This document shows positions 1 through 6,222 of a stretch of 9,631 bases of DNA, in pieces; the first letter of the stretch is position 1, and each line of letters starts with the position of its first letter. A model generated the notes under the pieces. The model was not told where the DNA came from, searched no databases, and saw nothing but the letters and a program-made list of their open reading frames with translations. The translations under genes were made by a program, and so were the position numbers. Location: assembly GCA_036508135.1 (NCBI GenBank), contig DATCHW010000007.1, forward strand, positions 1 through 9,631. The letters run 5' to 3'. This stretch comes from DATCHW01 sp036508135 (GTDB lineage: Bacteria; Bacteroidota; Ignavibacteria; Tepidaquicellales; Tepidaquicellaceae).

Positions 1-11
1 AGACTGTATTA

Positions 12-31
12 CATTATATAACAATATAATG
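12..31. repeat. short AT-rich hairpin
   Basis: A perfect 8-bp inverted repeat (CATTATAT / ATATAATG) encloses a 4-nt AACA loop. No T-run follows on either strand, so a factor-independent terminator is not supported. No gene end is visible nearby inside the window. It may be a chance feature of AT-rich DNA. Confidence 0.3.
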
Positions 32-140
32 CAATTTTCGTAAACGTCATATATTCATAGACATTCACAATGAGTTTTCTCTTATAATAATAAAATTTCG
101 CCGTTTTATGTTTAATAAATACCTGCTATAAAATCGCTGA

Positions 141-240
141 CAAGCAGGGACTTCGCTTCTTTTACAACCCCCTTTTATCCCCCTTTTCTAAGGGGGAATT
201 ATTATTGGGGATGTCATTTTTCACTGACATTTTTGGAAAT
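141..240. repeat. dispersed-type intergenic repeat with C5/G5 hairpin
   Basis: This G+C-rich patch stands out from its AT-rich surroundings. It contains two similar C-runs (CCCCCTTTTAT, then CCCCCTTTTCT) and a perfect 7-bp stem CCCCCTT/AAGGGGG at 179-185 and 190-196 around a TTCT loop. A second small inverted repeat, ATGTCA/TGACAT, lies at 211-216 and 225-230. No reading frame of useful length covers it. The composition and hairpin suggest a copy of a genome-wide dispersed repeat, but no second copy of this type lies in the window, so that is inference. Confidence 0.5.
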
Positions 241-245
241 TTGAT

Positions 246-290
246 ATTCTGTAATAAATAATAGTTTATGTTAAAGAGCATTACAGAAAT
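246..290. repeat. inverted repeat, 9-bp arms
   Basis: TTCTGTAAT at 247-255 is the exact reverse complement of ATTACAGAA at 280-288, with a 24-nt AT-rich spacer between the arms. It lies in the 448-bp stretch left of the first gene, where no coding region is visible. It could be an operator-like site or a hairpin; nothing else in the sequence decides between these. Confidence 0.35.
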
Positions 291-377
291 GTCACTGGAA
301 AAACACTAAATTTAAAAATTACACGAATTTACAAAAACAAAAAAATATCATGACAAAACGTTGACATTTTGATACAG

Positions 378-431
378 TTAATTGAGTTCATTAAGTTTGT
401 TAGGTTAATTAAGTTAGTTAAGTTCATTAAG
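378..431. repeat. 9-bp tandem repeat, six copies
   Basis: Six consecutive 9-mers are visible: TTAATTGAG, TTCATTAAG, TTTGTTAGG, TTAATTAAG, TTAGTTAAG, TTCATTAAG. The consensus is about TTMRTTAAG and the last copy is followed by TAAATAG. The array ends 17 bp before the stop codon of the minus-strand HTH gene, so it lies just past that gene's 3' end. Copies differ at one to three positions, which fits an old microsatellite-like expansion. Confidence 0.8.
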
Positions 432-448
432 TAAATAGAATAAAAAAA

Positions 449-985
449 TTAGTCATCATCCGTTTCCTGTTGATTGAAGAGATTTAGTTCTTTGTTCAGT
501 TGTTTTTCGGAATTGACTGCATCAAGGATAAGAGGATTTTTGGTTAAATCCTTTTCAGTACTTTTTATAATTTTTTCAATATGTTCATCGGAATCATAGT
601 CATCATCAGGACCTGAATTGGGATATTCATCGGAACTATAGGTACCATAATAAGAATCAAATTTTGATAATTCGTTAATAAACTTTACTTTTAGATTCAG
701 CATATCTGAAAGATGAAGACTACTAAATGATTCTTTTTTAATTGCCTTATTTAGTTCCTCCAAATCAGAGGCGAGCATACGCAGTCTCCCACCTGAATTA
801 ACCTTGAGAGATTCCATAAGAGCTTCGAAGGCAGTATCTTTGAGTATGGTTATTGCTTCGGCATTATTCTTAGCCCATCTAAACAGTGTTCTGACGGGAA
901 CCTTCAATTTTTGACTAATTTTTTCGAACGAGAAACCTTGTGCGCGGAGGATAAGGAATTCATTCTTTTGTTCATCGGTATACAT
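449..985 (-). CDS. small helix-turn-helix protein, terminase-small-subunit-like N-terminus
   Basis: A 178-residue soluble protein. Residues about 4-40 form a putative helix-turn-helix of the resolvase/terminase-small-subunit type: a first helix (DEQKNEFLILRAQG), then FSFEKISQKLKVPVRTLFRW, ending in the typical RW of the recognition helix. Residues about 45-110 are probably helical and coiled. The C-terminus is acidic, with a DDDYDSDE patch at 128-135 and a final DDD. No catalytic motif is seen. The ATG start at 983-985 is supported by a GAGGA Shine-Dalgarno (complement of 995-999) nine bases upstream and a Bacteroidota-type promoter further up. The gene stands alone, with long repeat-rich spacers on both sides and a 9-bp tandem repeat just past its stop. 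A DNA-binding role is likely from the HTH; the target is unknown. It could be a relic of phage packaging or transposase genes, but no partner is seen. Confidence 0.75.
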   Translation of the reverse strand: MYTDEQKNEFLILRAQGFSFEKISQKLKVPVRTLFRWAKNNAEAITILKDTAFEALMESLKVNSGGRLRMLASDLEELNKAIKKESFSSLHLSDMLNLKVKFINELSKFDSYYGTYSSDEYPNSGPDDDYDSDEHIEKIIKSTEKDLTKNPLILDAVNSEKQLNKELNLFNQQETDDD

Positions 986-1036
986 ATTTAATAATCCTCA
1001 TATTTTAAAGTTTACCATAATTATATATGGCTGATA

Positions 1037-1067
1037 CAAAAATAAGAGATATAAACTAAAAAGTCAA
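1037..1067 (-). promoter_or_regulatory. Bacteroidota-type promoter of the HTH gene
   Basis: Read on the minus strand, TTG (complement of 1065-1067, part of TTGAC) is followed after 20 bp by TATTTTTG (complement of 1037-1044). This matches the -33 TTG and -7 TAnnTTTG elements known for the primary sigma factor of Bacteroidota. Transcription would start near 1030, leaving a leader of about 45 nt that carries the GAGGA ribosome site. It is the clearest promoter in the window. Confidence 0.6.
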
Positions 1068-1106
1068 TAGTGCGACAAAATAAATTAAACACTTAGGACA
1101 CAAGGA

Positions 1107-1142
1107 CACTAAACAATTAATAATTAGAAATTAATAATTAAG
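1107..1142. repeat. 36-bp direct repeat, copy 1
   Basis: This stretch begins CACTAAACAATTAA and ends TTAATAATTAAG. It recurs at 1317-1352 with a single T-to-A difference, exactly 210 bp away in the same orientation. The surrounding text (ggacacaaggacac here, gacacgaagaacac there) is similar but degenerate, so the two copies look like parts of a larger duplicated intergenic element. Confidence 0.75.
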
Positions 1143-1157
1143 GAGAAGAGAAAAAAT

Positions 1158-1236
1158 ATTGTCTGAACCCTGATTCATAGGATTCTGGGATTAAGAGGAT
1201 TGGTTTTTGACAAGGGCGTCTTGACCCCTTGCGTTC
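1158..1236. other. non-coding spacer with dispersed-repeat-like text
   Basis: Part of the 684-bp gap between the HTH gene and the DUF488 gene (986-1669). It holds a tract reading GTCTGAACCCTGATTCATAGG, broken here at the repeat boundary, then GATTCTGGGATTAAGAGG. Such tracts resemble intergenic repeats of other genomes of this type; that comparison is from memory. No reading frame with gene-like features is present on either strand. Confidence 0.35.
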
Positions 1237-1266
1237 TTGTCATTCCGGCCACCGAGCCGGAATACA
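1237..1266. repeat. palindromic element with ATTCC...GGAAT arms
   Basis: TTCCGGC at 1243-1249 pairs exactly with GCCGGAA at 1256-1262 around a CACCGA loop. The outer context TTGTCATTCC ... GGAATACAG resembles the palindrome at 7501-7532, which read on the other strand is TGTCATTCC ... GGAATCCAG. The two share arms but differ in the stem core and loop. This is the form expected of a short extragenic palindromic repeat family. Confidence 0.6.
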
Positions 1267-1316
1267 GAAAAAATTTTCACAAAGTGACACAAAGAAACTC
1301 GAAGAGACACGAAGAA

Positions 1317-1352
1317 CACTAAACAATTAAAAATTAGAAATTAATAATTAAG
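1317..1352. repeat. 36-bp direct repeat, copy 2
   Basis: Second copy of the element at 1107-1142, with one mismatch in 36 bp. It is preceded by a degenerate run of cacaaag, cacaaagaaac and cacgaag words (1279-1316), which recur in altered form at about 3437-3465. Confidence 0.75.
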
Positions 1353-1364
1353 AAAACAGTAGAA

Positions 1365-1491
1365 AGTAGTTAGTAGGCCGGGGATTACTGCTTGTCTATA
1401 AAGACTATTTTTTTATATAGCTCCCTCCCAATTCAAGGTCTCGGAATCTCGACTTGTCGGATGGAGGGATTTTAGGGTGGGGTGTGAATTT
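1365..1491. repeat. long dispersed repeat, copy 1 (left of the DUF488 cassette)
   Basis: Shared blocks with 3524-3634, in the same order and orientation, are: AGTAGTTAGTAG; CTGCTTGTCTATAAAGA (CTGCCTGTCTATAAAGA in copy 2); a T7 run with TATATA; CTCCCAATTCAAGG; and GGAGGGA followed by AGGGTGGGGTGTGAATTT. Copy 1 carries about 24 bp between AATTCAAGG and GGAGGGA that are absent from copy 2, and its internal hairpin has decayed. The minus-strand 68-codon frame here (1413-1619) is a by-product of this repeat and is not called a gene. Confidence 0.8.
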
Positions 1492-1635
1492 TTCTTGCCT
1501 GCCCTACAATCATTGTGTTTGATCATTCCTTCGTCCGACGCGAAATCCAGGAGTTTTGAAGAGGATTTACCTATAATTGTAAAAATATTAAAACTGCTAG
1601 ACAATCGTGAGTTATACATTATTATATAGTAATTT

Positions 1636-1643
1636 TATTTTTG
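1636..1643 (+). promoter_or_regulatory. possible -7 element upstream of the DUF488 gene
   Basis: TATTTTTG matches the Bacteroidota -7 consensus TAnnTTTG and lies 26 bp before the ATG at 1670. A start of transcription near 1650 would place the GTG at 1607 outside the mRNA and favour the ATG. No convincing TTG is found about 20 bp upstream, so the call is tentative. Confidence 0.3.
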
Positions 1644-1669
1644 CTTGGTTAAATTTATCAGAATTAATA

Positions 1670-2533
1670 ATGTATTACAGAAGAAAAATATTATTATCTC
1701 TATTAGATGCTTTTGAAAGAAAGCAATCTAACGTTAATTTTCAGAAGATATTATTTCTGTTTACAAAAATGCAACAGACTCCATCTTTTTATTTTGTACC
1801 ATATAAATTTGGTCCATTTTCTTTCCAGTCGTATCAAGATAAAAGAACAATGACGAAATATAAACTATTATCCGGGAATAGTTATTGGGAAAAAAACAAT
1901 AATATTAATTATTTTGATGAACTAACAAAGTCCGATCAAGAAATATTAACAACCGTTCAAAAAAAGTTTTCTGGTTTTACCAATACTGAATTGATTTACT
2001 ATGTGTATTCAAATTATCCTGAATATACCATAAACAGTGAAATTAAATTTAAATATCCGTTGAGGAAAAGACTGATAAAAGAAGATAATAGTTATAATTT
2101 TTTCACAATAGGATATGAGGGACATACAATCGACAGCTATGTTTATATTTTGATAAAAAACAACATTAAGTTACTCTGCGATGTGCGAAAGAATCCGGTA
2201 AGCATGAAATACGGATTTTCTAAGAATCAGCTAAAAAATATATTAGAAAAATTAGGAATTGAGTATTTACATATGCCTGAACTGGGGATTGAATCCGGAA
2301 AAAGGAAAAATTTAAACACACCTGACGATTATAAGAGATTATTTGCAGATTATTCAAATAATATTTTACCTATCAAAAAAGAATATATAGAACAATTAAT
2401 AAATATTTTCCTTGAAAAAAGAAGAATTGCTATTACCTGTTTTGAATCAGATTATAAATCCTGTCACAGACACAAAATAACTGAATATTTATTAAGTCAG
2501 GATATAAGAGACTATAAAATAGAACATGTTTAA
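1670..2533 (+). CDS. DUF488-domain protein with N-terminal helical domain
   Basis: A 287-residue protein in two parts. Residues about 1-70 (YYRRKILLSLLDAF, then NFQKILFLF and YFVPYKFGPFSF) look like a helical module reminiscent of SocA/Panacea-type domains, where KLLFL and a YGPFS-like turn are typical; this resemblance is tentative. Residues about 145-287 are a DUF488 domain: FFTIGYEG at 144-151, CDVRKNPVSMKYGFS at 170-184, a LGIEYLHMPELGIES region, and ITCFESDYKSCHRH at 255-268, with the family's Cys-Glu ... Cys-His-Arg signature. DUF488 has no agreed enzymatic function. The ATG at 1670 is preferred because the family motif MYYRRKI starts there. An in-frame GTG at 1607 would add 21 residues from repeat-adjacent DNA. 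It is followed after 12 bp by a second gene, so the two probably form one transcript. Both lie between two copies of a dispersed repeat. Confidence 0.85.
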   Translation: MYYRRKILLSLLDAFERKQSNVNFQKILFLFTKMQQTPSFYFVPYKFGPFSFQSYQDKRTMTKYKLLSGNSYWEKNNNINYFDELTKSDQEILTTVQKKFSGFTNTELIYYVYSNYPEYTINSEIKFKYPLRKRLIKEDNSYNFFTIGYEGHTIDSYVYILIKNNIKLLCDVRKNPVSMKYGFSKNQLKNILEKLGIEYLHMPELGIESGKRKNLNTPDDYKRLFADYSNNILPIKKEYIEQLINIFLEKRRIAITCFESDYKSCHRHKITEYLLSQDIRDYKIEHV

Positions 2534-2545
2534 ATATAGATATTA

Positions 2546-3325
2546 TTGAAAACAAAGTTACTAATAGTTGTAAAAACTTATCCTACCTTAACAACAAATT
2601 ATGAAGAATCGGTTTGTACTGCGGGTATAACAGAACTTGGTAATTGGATAAGAATTTATCCTGTACCGTTTCGTAAACTTAGTTTTGATAAGCAATACCG
2701 TAAATATGATTGGATTGAAATTGATATTGTTAAAAACACTTCGGATTTCAGACCGGAAAGTTATTATCCCAAAAATTTAGTTACAGATGTCAAAATACTT
2801 GAATCTATCGGCACAGGAAACAACTGGCAAAAACGAAAAGAATTAGTATTAAAGAATGTTTACGAAGATTTTAAAATTCTAATTGATGAATCGAAGGACA
2901 AATCGAAATATAAATCAATAGCAGTTTTCAAACCCCACAAGATCTTAGATTTTCATATTACAGAATATGAAAACATAGAATGGGATAAAGATAAACTTGA
3001 CCGTTTGAATCAACTTAAATTATTTGAGAATACGATTAAACCTGTTGATAAAATTCCATATAAGTTTACTTATATATTCGAAGACAAAAATAAAAAACAT
3101 CACACTTTGATGATAGAAGATTGGGAAATTGGTGCGCTTTACAGAAATACTTTGTTAAGACACAAGGGTGATAAAATATTAGCAATAAAAGATGTTATAA
3201 AAAAATATAAAGATGAATTTATATCTAAAAAAGATTTATATTTTATACTTGGAACAACAAGGGTTCATCACCTCGTATCCAAAAATCCTTTTATAATAAT
3301 AGGAGTGTTTTATCCTCCTAAATAA
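2546..3325 (+). CDS. conserved protein of unknown function, DUF488 partner
   Basis: A 259-residue soluble protein. It opens with KTKLLIVVKTYPT, then ESVCTAGI (21-28) and WIRIYPVPFR (34-43). A central part rich in charged residues follows, then LMIEDWEIGALYR (188-200) and a C-terminal block with LYFILGTT (231-238) and NPFIIIGVFYPP (247-258). I recognise this arrangement as a conserved family commonly found directly after DUF488 genes of this kind, but I know no function for it. The start is TTG at 2546, twelve bases after the DUF488 stop. No ATG precedes the conserved KTYPT motif, and a later start would remove it. The single conserved Cys24 and acidic/aromatic blocks could be functional, which is inference. 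Base composition matches its neighbour. Family recognition is from memory, not a search. Confidence 0.8.
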   Translation: MKTKLLIVVKTYPTLTTNYEESVCTAGITELGNWIRIYPVPFRKLSFDKQYRKYDWIEIDIVKNTSDFRPESYYPKNLVTDVKILESIGTGNNWQKRKELVLKNVYEDFKILIDESKDKSKYKSIAVFKPHKILDFHITEYENIEWDKDKLDRLNQLKLFENTIKPVDKIPYKFTYIFEDKNKKHHTLMIEDWEIGALYRNTLLRHKGDKILAIKDVIKKYKDEFISKKDLYFILGTTRVHHLVSKNPFIIIGVFYPPK

Positions 3326-3523
3326 AGTTCTTCTCACCATAAAATATTCCAGATGCATTAACAATCTTTACAATTTATTAAAAGAAAAAAACAAATATTA
3401 AAAGAATGGAAACCCGCCAGAAAGACGGAGGGCAGGCACGAAGGAACACTAAGAAAACGAAGAAAAAAGACTGGATTAACAGAATAAAAAAAGTAGAACC
3501 CTCCCAACAAGATTGAGGGCAGG
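3326..3523. other. non-coding spacer with decayed repeats
   Basis: No gene-like frame is seen between the end of the DUF488 pair and the second long repeat. It holds GAAACCCGCCAGAAAGACGG at 3409-3428, a degenerate cacgaag-type tract at about 3437-3465, and a 5-bp stem CCCTC/GAGGG at 3499-3503 and 3515-3519. All are of the same dispersed-repeat style as 1080-1400. No clear terminator follows the stop at 3325. Confidence 0.4.
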
Positions 3524-3634
3524 AGTAGTTAGTAGTCAGTAGGACAGGCATTCCTGCCTGTCTATAAAGAATATTTTTTTATATAATTCACTCCCAATTC
3601 AAGGGGAGGGAAAATAAGGGTGGGGTGTGAATTT
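3524..3634. repeat. long dispersed repeat, copy 2 (right of the DUF488 cassette)
   Basis: Same orientation and block order as 1365-1491. This copy keeps an intact hairpin, GACAGGCA (3543-3550) pairing with TGCCTGTC (3555-3562) around TTCC, followed by a T7 run at 3574-3580. Because the T-run starts 12 nt past the stem, terminator activity is doubtful. The repeat ends only 6 bp before the stop codon of the convergent DUF5131 gene, so it fills the whole space between the two transcription units' ends. Confidence 0.8.
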
Positions 3635-3640
3635 CAATAT

Positions 3641-4375
3641 TTAAGAGAATATATATTGTTGATTGATTTGTATCTTTGGCATTCCGTTATATACTTTACC
3701 ATTCAGTTCTCTTCCATTTGCTTTTTTGTTCATACCGCCCCATTGCTTGAAAAAGAATTCCACATTTGCTTTTTCGCACTGGTCTTTAATATCGATAATC
3801 CATTCTTTTTGAACAGGTCTGGATTTTGTTCCGGATTCACCTCCGACGATGACCCAGTCAATACCTTTTAAATTGAGATTAGGCAGGGATGAAAGTAAAG
3901 GCTCTAATGATAAAAATTTAATTTTTGCCGGGGTATTTTTTAAGTTTGCAATTCTATTTATCACTCTATCATCTTCAACTGAAACACCCATCCAAATATT
4001 TTCAGTCCATTCGAATTTGTTTGCAATTTCTTCAAGTCTCTCCGAACGTTTTGTTAATACTTGATATATATGCCTCGGGGTATCATTCATTACTTTAAAA
4101 ACCTTTTTCAAAAAATTGAGAGGAATCCTTTCATGAAAAATGTCACTCATACTATTGACAAAAACAATTTTTGAGTTTTTCCATCTTTTCGGTTCATCTA
4201 ATACATCCGGATGAATAGTAAGTTCAAAACCGTTTCGATATTTTTGATTTCCCATCGCCTGCAATCTTTTAGCAAATATTTCGGCATAACAGTTTTTACA
4301 ACCTGCCGAAACTTTATTACAACCCGTCGTCGGATTCCAGGTTACCTCAGTCCATTCTATTTTTGTATGCTTCAA
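3641..4375 (-). CDS. DUF5131 / phage Gp37-Gp68-like three-Cys-motif protein
   Basis: A 244-residue protein. The opening KIEWTEVTWNPTTGC (5-19) and the cysteine motif C19-x6-C26-x2-C29-Y define the phage Gp37/Gp68 (DUF5131) family. Further blocks agree: FVNSMSDIF (72-80), YQVLTKR (104-110), WMGVSVED (128-135), SLEPLL (156-161), VGGESG (177-182) and FFFKQWGG (207-214). The cysteine motif resembles those binding an iron-sulfur cluster in radical-SAM enzymes; a cluster and radical chemistry are inferred, not shown. The start is TTG at 4373-4375. It is supported because family members begin just before the KIEWT motif and because it lies two bases after the tcmP stop, pointing to translational coupling. 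Length is normal for the family. It is the last gene of the minus-strand series and ends against a dispersed repeat. The pairing with tcmP is a known neighbourhood of mobile and phage-related DNA. Confidence 0.9.
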   Translation of the reverse strand: MKHTKIEWTEVTWNPTTGCNKVSAGCKNCYAEIFAKRLQAMGNQKYRNGFELTIHPDVLDEPKRWKNSKIVFVNSMSDIFHERIPLNFLKKVFKVMNDTPRHIYQVLTKRSERLEEIANKFEWTENIWMGVSVEDDRVINRIANLKNTPAKIKFLSLEPLLSSLPNLNLKGIDWVIVGGESGTKSRPVQKEWIIDIKDQCEKANVEFFFKQWGGMNKKANGRELNGKVYNGMPKIQINQQYIFS

Positions 4376-4377
4376 TT

Positions 4378-5484
4378 CTATAATACCTTAAATTTGATTA
4401 TTCTCTTGTCTTTAAATATACTTTTATAATTAATAAGTGGGGATTTCCCATCAAAATAAATAATCTTATTTTTCTTCATTTCTATAAGTTTATCATAAGC
4501 ATGTTTAGGAATATGACCCTCATTTAAAGTGAAAACAAAAACATCAAAATTATCTTTTTGTTTTTCTATTAAAATATAATTTCCCAGTTTATTTTGAAAT
4601 GATTCAATTTTTGTTAGTGATTTTCCATCGAACAAACTACCTTGTGCTTTTTTAATATCTTCATCAATATCGAAATTTGCATTTCCATTAATTAGATTCT
4701 TTTTCCAAACAACATCCAAGAATTTATCAGCCCCCCTTATATGCTTACTAACAAAAATTAAACCATAAACATTATTCTTATCACTTTTCATTATAGAAAA
4801 AGGAATTAATGAAAAACTTTTAATATTCTGTGGTACATATTTTTCGAATTCTCTGCAAATAACATTATGAATTATTTTTCTATCGCAGGTCCTAATTATT
4901 CTAAAATCGAACTTTGGATGGAATTTTTGAATTTCGGTATCTTGTGCAAATCTATGTAAAACAGATGAGGATATAAAGAAAATAAACTCAGAAGTTTCAA
5001 TGTTAATTAAATGATTAAAAACTTTTTCAGTTACTTCTTTAAATCCATTTTGGTCTATAAAAATCAAATTACATCCATAATTCATTTTTGATTTATTTTT
5101 TCTTAAAAATTCAATAAATGAATAAACCGTAACATTTAATATTATAACATCTTCTAATTTGTATTCTAGAATTTTTCTTTTACATTCTTTCGCCAACGTT
5201 AATATCTTGTCTTCATCAAAATCATTAAGGTATAAACATACTTTATTATTTGTATGTCGTAATTTAGGTGCATGTTTCCTAATTATTCTCAATGTTCTCA
5301 TTGGACTACCTTCAACACCTATTTTATCATAACCAGCTCCCGCAAACAAATCAAATATTTGAATTGGTTTTTTAATTTTGGAAAGGATCAGTGTTGGTAA
5401 CCAAGAATCTAAATAATTTTCAAATATTTCCAGTTTTGCTATTGTTCCTTCATCAAATGGTTTATCGAATATATCTTTTGACAT
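4378..5484 (-). CDS. tcmP: three-Cys-motif partner protein TcmP
   Basis: A 368-residue protein with a methyltransferase-like front half. IQIFDLFAGAG (41-51) is a class I SAM-methyltransferase motif I. LYLNDFDED (84-92) fits the acidic strand after it. CNLIFIDQNGFKEV (138-151) sits where the FxDPxG block of TcmP proteins is expected, here IDQNG. The C-terminal third (about 255-368) is Lys-rich, with no motif I can name. TcmP proteins are named for occurring beside DUF5131 proteins, and here the DUF5131 gene follows at 2 bp, so the two almost surely act together. The substrate is unknown; nucleic-acid modification is a reasonable guess from the Rossmann-like motifs. The start is ATG at 5482-5484, without a Shine-Dalgarno. 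A 140-bp gap separates it from the membrane-protein gene upstream, so it may have its own promoter, although no TAnnTTTG match is convincing there. Confidence 0.88.
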   Translation of the reverse strand: MSKDIFDKPFDEGTIAKLEIFENYLDSWLPTLILSKIKKPIQIFDLFAGAGYDKIGVEGSPMRTLRIIRKHAPKLRHTNNKVCLYLNDFDEDKILTLAKECKRKILEYKLEDVIILNVTVYSFIEFLRKNKSKMNYGCNLIFIDQNGFKEVTEKVFNHLINIETSEFIFFISSSVLHRFAQDTEIQKFHPKFDFRIIRTCDRKIIHNVICREFEKYVPQNIKSFSLIPFSIMKSDKNNVYGLIFVSKHIRGADKFLDVVWKKNLINGNANFDIDEDIKKAQGSLFDGKSLTKIESFQNKLGNYILIEKQKDNFDVFVFTLNEGHIPKHAYDKLIEMKKNKIIYFDGKSPLINYKSIFKDKRIIKFKVL

Positions 5485-5544
5485 AAGTATTAATTATTAT
5501 TATTAGACCATATATAAATAAGGTATATATTACGGATTTATTTA

Positions 5545-5607
5545 TCAATTCAAAAATCTATTTGTAATTACATGTTCGGCCTCAATTATCCAATCTAAAA
5601 AACTCAT
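5545..5607 (-). other. 20-codon open frame in the gap before tcmP
   Basis: An ATG (complement of 5605-5607) opens a 20-residue frame, MSFLDWIIEAEHVITNRFLN, ending in TGA at 5545-5547. It starts 17 bp after the stop of the membrane-protein gene. There is no ribosome site, and such a short frame can arise by chance. Its composition (aromatic, acidic and hydrophobic residues mixed) is more protein-like than the flanking AT-rich text, so it could be the stump of a deleted gene. Confidence 0.15.
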
Positions 5608-5624
5608 AATTTATTTGTATTTAA

Positions 5625-6215
5625 TTATATCTCAGCAAACAATTCACTATAAACATTCTTAGTAATAAATTCCAAAAGCTCGTTAAAATATGTATTAATA
5701 CTAGTTTCCTTACCTTCTAGAGTATTTAATATATTTAAATCCTCTTTATCAAAATTTTTAAATAAATTTGACCTTTGGTACTTTTTCCCCCCCTCTGTAT
5801 TTGAAGTTCTTTCTATTCTCATTAATATAAATTTCAATCCTGCGGCTTTATTAAGAATTCTCACTTTTTCAGTTAATGTATCAAAGATGTTTTTTGATAA
5901 AAATGGGGAGAGAGTGTAAATTTTTGTGTTAATATTCCCTGCAAAAAAAAGGAGCTTATTAGTTGCAGTAGAATCAAAATATTTTTCGTTAAATGGATTA
6001 CTATAATACCCCAAGAATATTTTATAATTTGTAATATTTGAAACTAATTCAGAATAATTTTTGCTTTTTTCCAGAAAATATATTTCAAATTTTTTTAATT
6101 CAAAATTTGATTTATTGTTTAGCCAAAGAGAATAAGCGGCAAATAAAATTGATATTACCGCGATAACGGAAGGAGATAATTTTAAAATTAAATCCCGGTT
6201 ATTATCTTTTTCCAT
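5625..6215 (-). CDS. single-span membrane protein of unknown function
   Basis: A 196-residue protein from the ATG at 6213-6215. A TTG at 6231-6233 would add six residues and overlap hsdS by 11 bp. A single hydrophobic segment at about residues 12-31 (LKLSPSVIAVISILFAAYSL) is followed by WLNNKSNFELKKFEIYFLEK and then a soluble part of some 150 residues rich in Asn, Lys and Phe. There is no signal-peptidase site and no motif I recognise. It probably sits in the inner membrane with a globular C-terminal domain; the sidedness cannot be fixed, although the Lys residues just after the span suggest the large domain is cytoplasmic. The preferred ATG lies 7 bp after the hsdS stop, so the two genes are likely co-translated. 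The link to hsdS may be functional or mere hitch-hiking. Function not assigned. Confidence 0.75.
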   Translation of the reverse strand: MEKDNNRDLILKLSPSVIAVISILFAAYSLWLNNKSNFELKKFEIYFLEKSKNYSELVSNITNYKIFLGYYSNPFNEKYFDSTATNKLLFFAGNINTKIYTLSPFLSKNIFDTLTEKVRILNKAAGLKFILMRIERTSNTEGGKKYQRSNLFKNFDKEDLNILNTLEGKETSINTYFNELLEFITKNVYSELFAEI

Positions 6216-6222
6216 AATATTA

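Noticed and set aside
1413..1619. Minus-strand open frame of 68 codons
   Set aside because: It lies mostly within the dispersed repeat at 1365-1491, the repeat's other copy does not keep the frame, and the peptide shows no protein family signature.
1607..1669. Upstream GTG start for the DUF488 gene
   Set aside because: The extra 21 residues are not family-like, and a possible -7 promoter element lies inside the extension; the ATG at 1670 begins at the conserved YYRRKI motif.
3543..3580. Intrinsic terminator from the 8-bp hairpin plus T7 run
   Set aside because: The T-run begins 12 nt after the stem rather than next to it, and the element is part of a dispersed repeat.
3620..4429. Plus-strand open frames at 3620-3871, 3849-4064 and 4211-4429
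   Set aside because: They run opposite the well-supported DUF5131 gene and have no family-like content.
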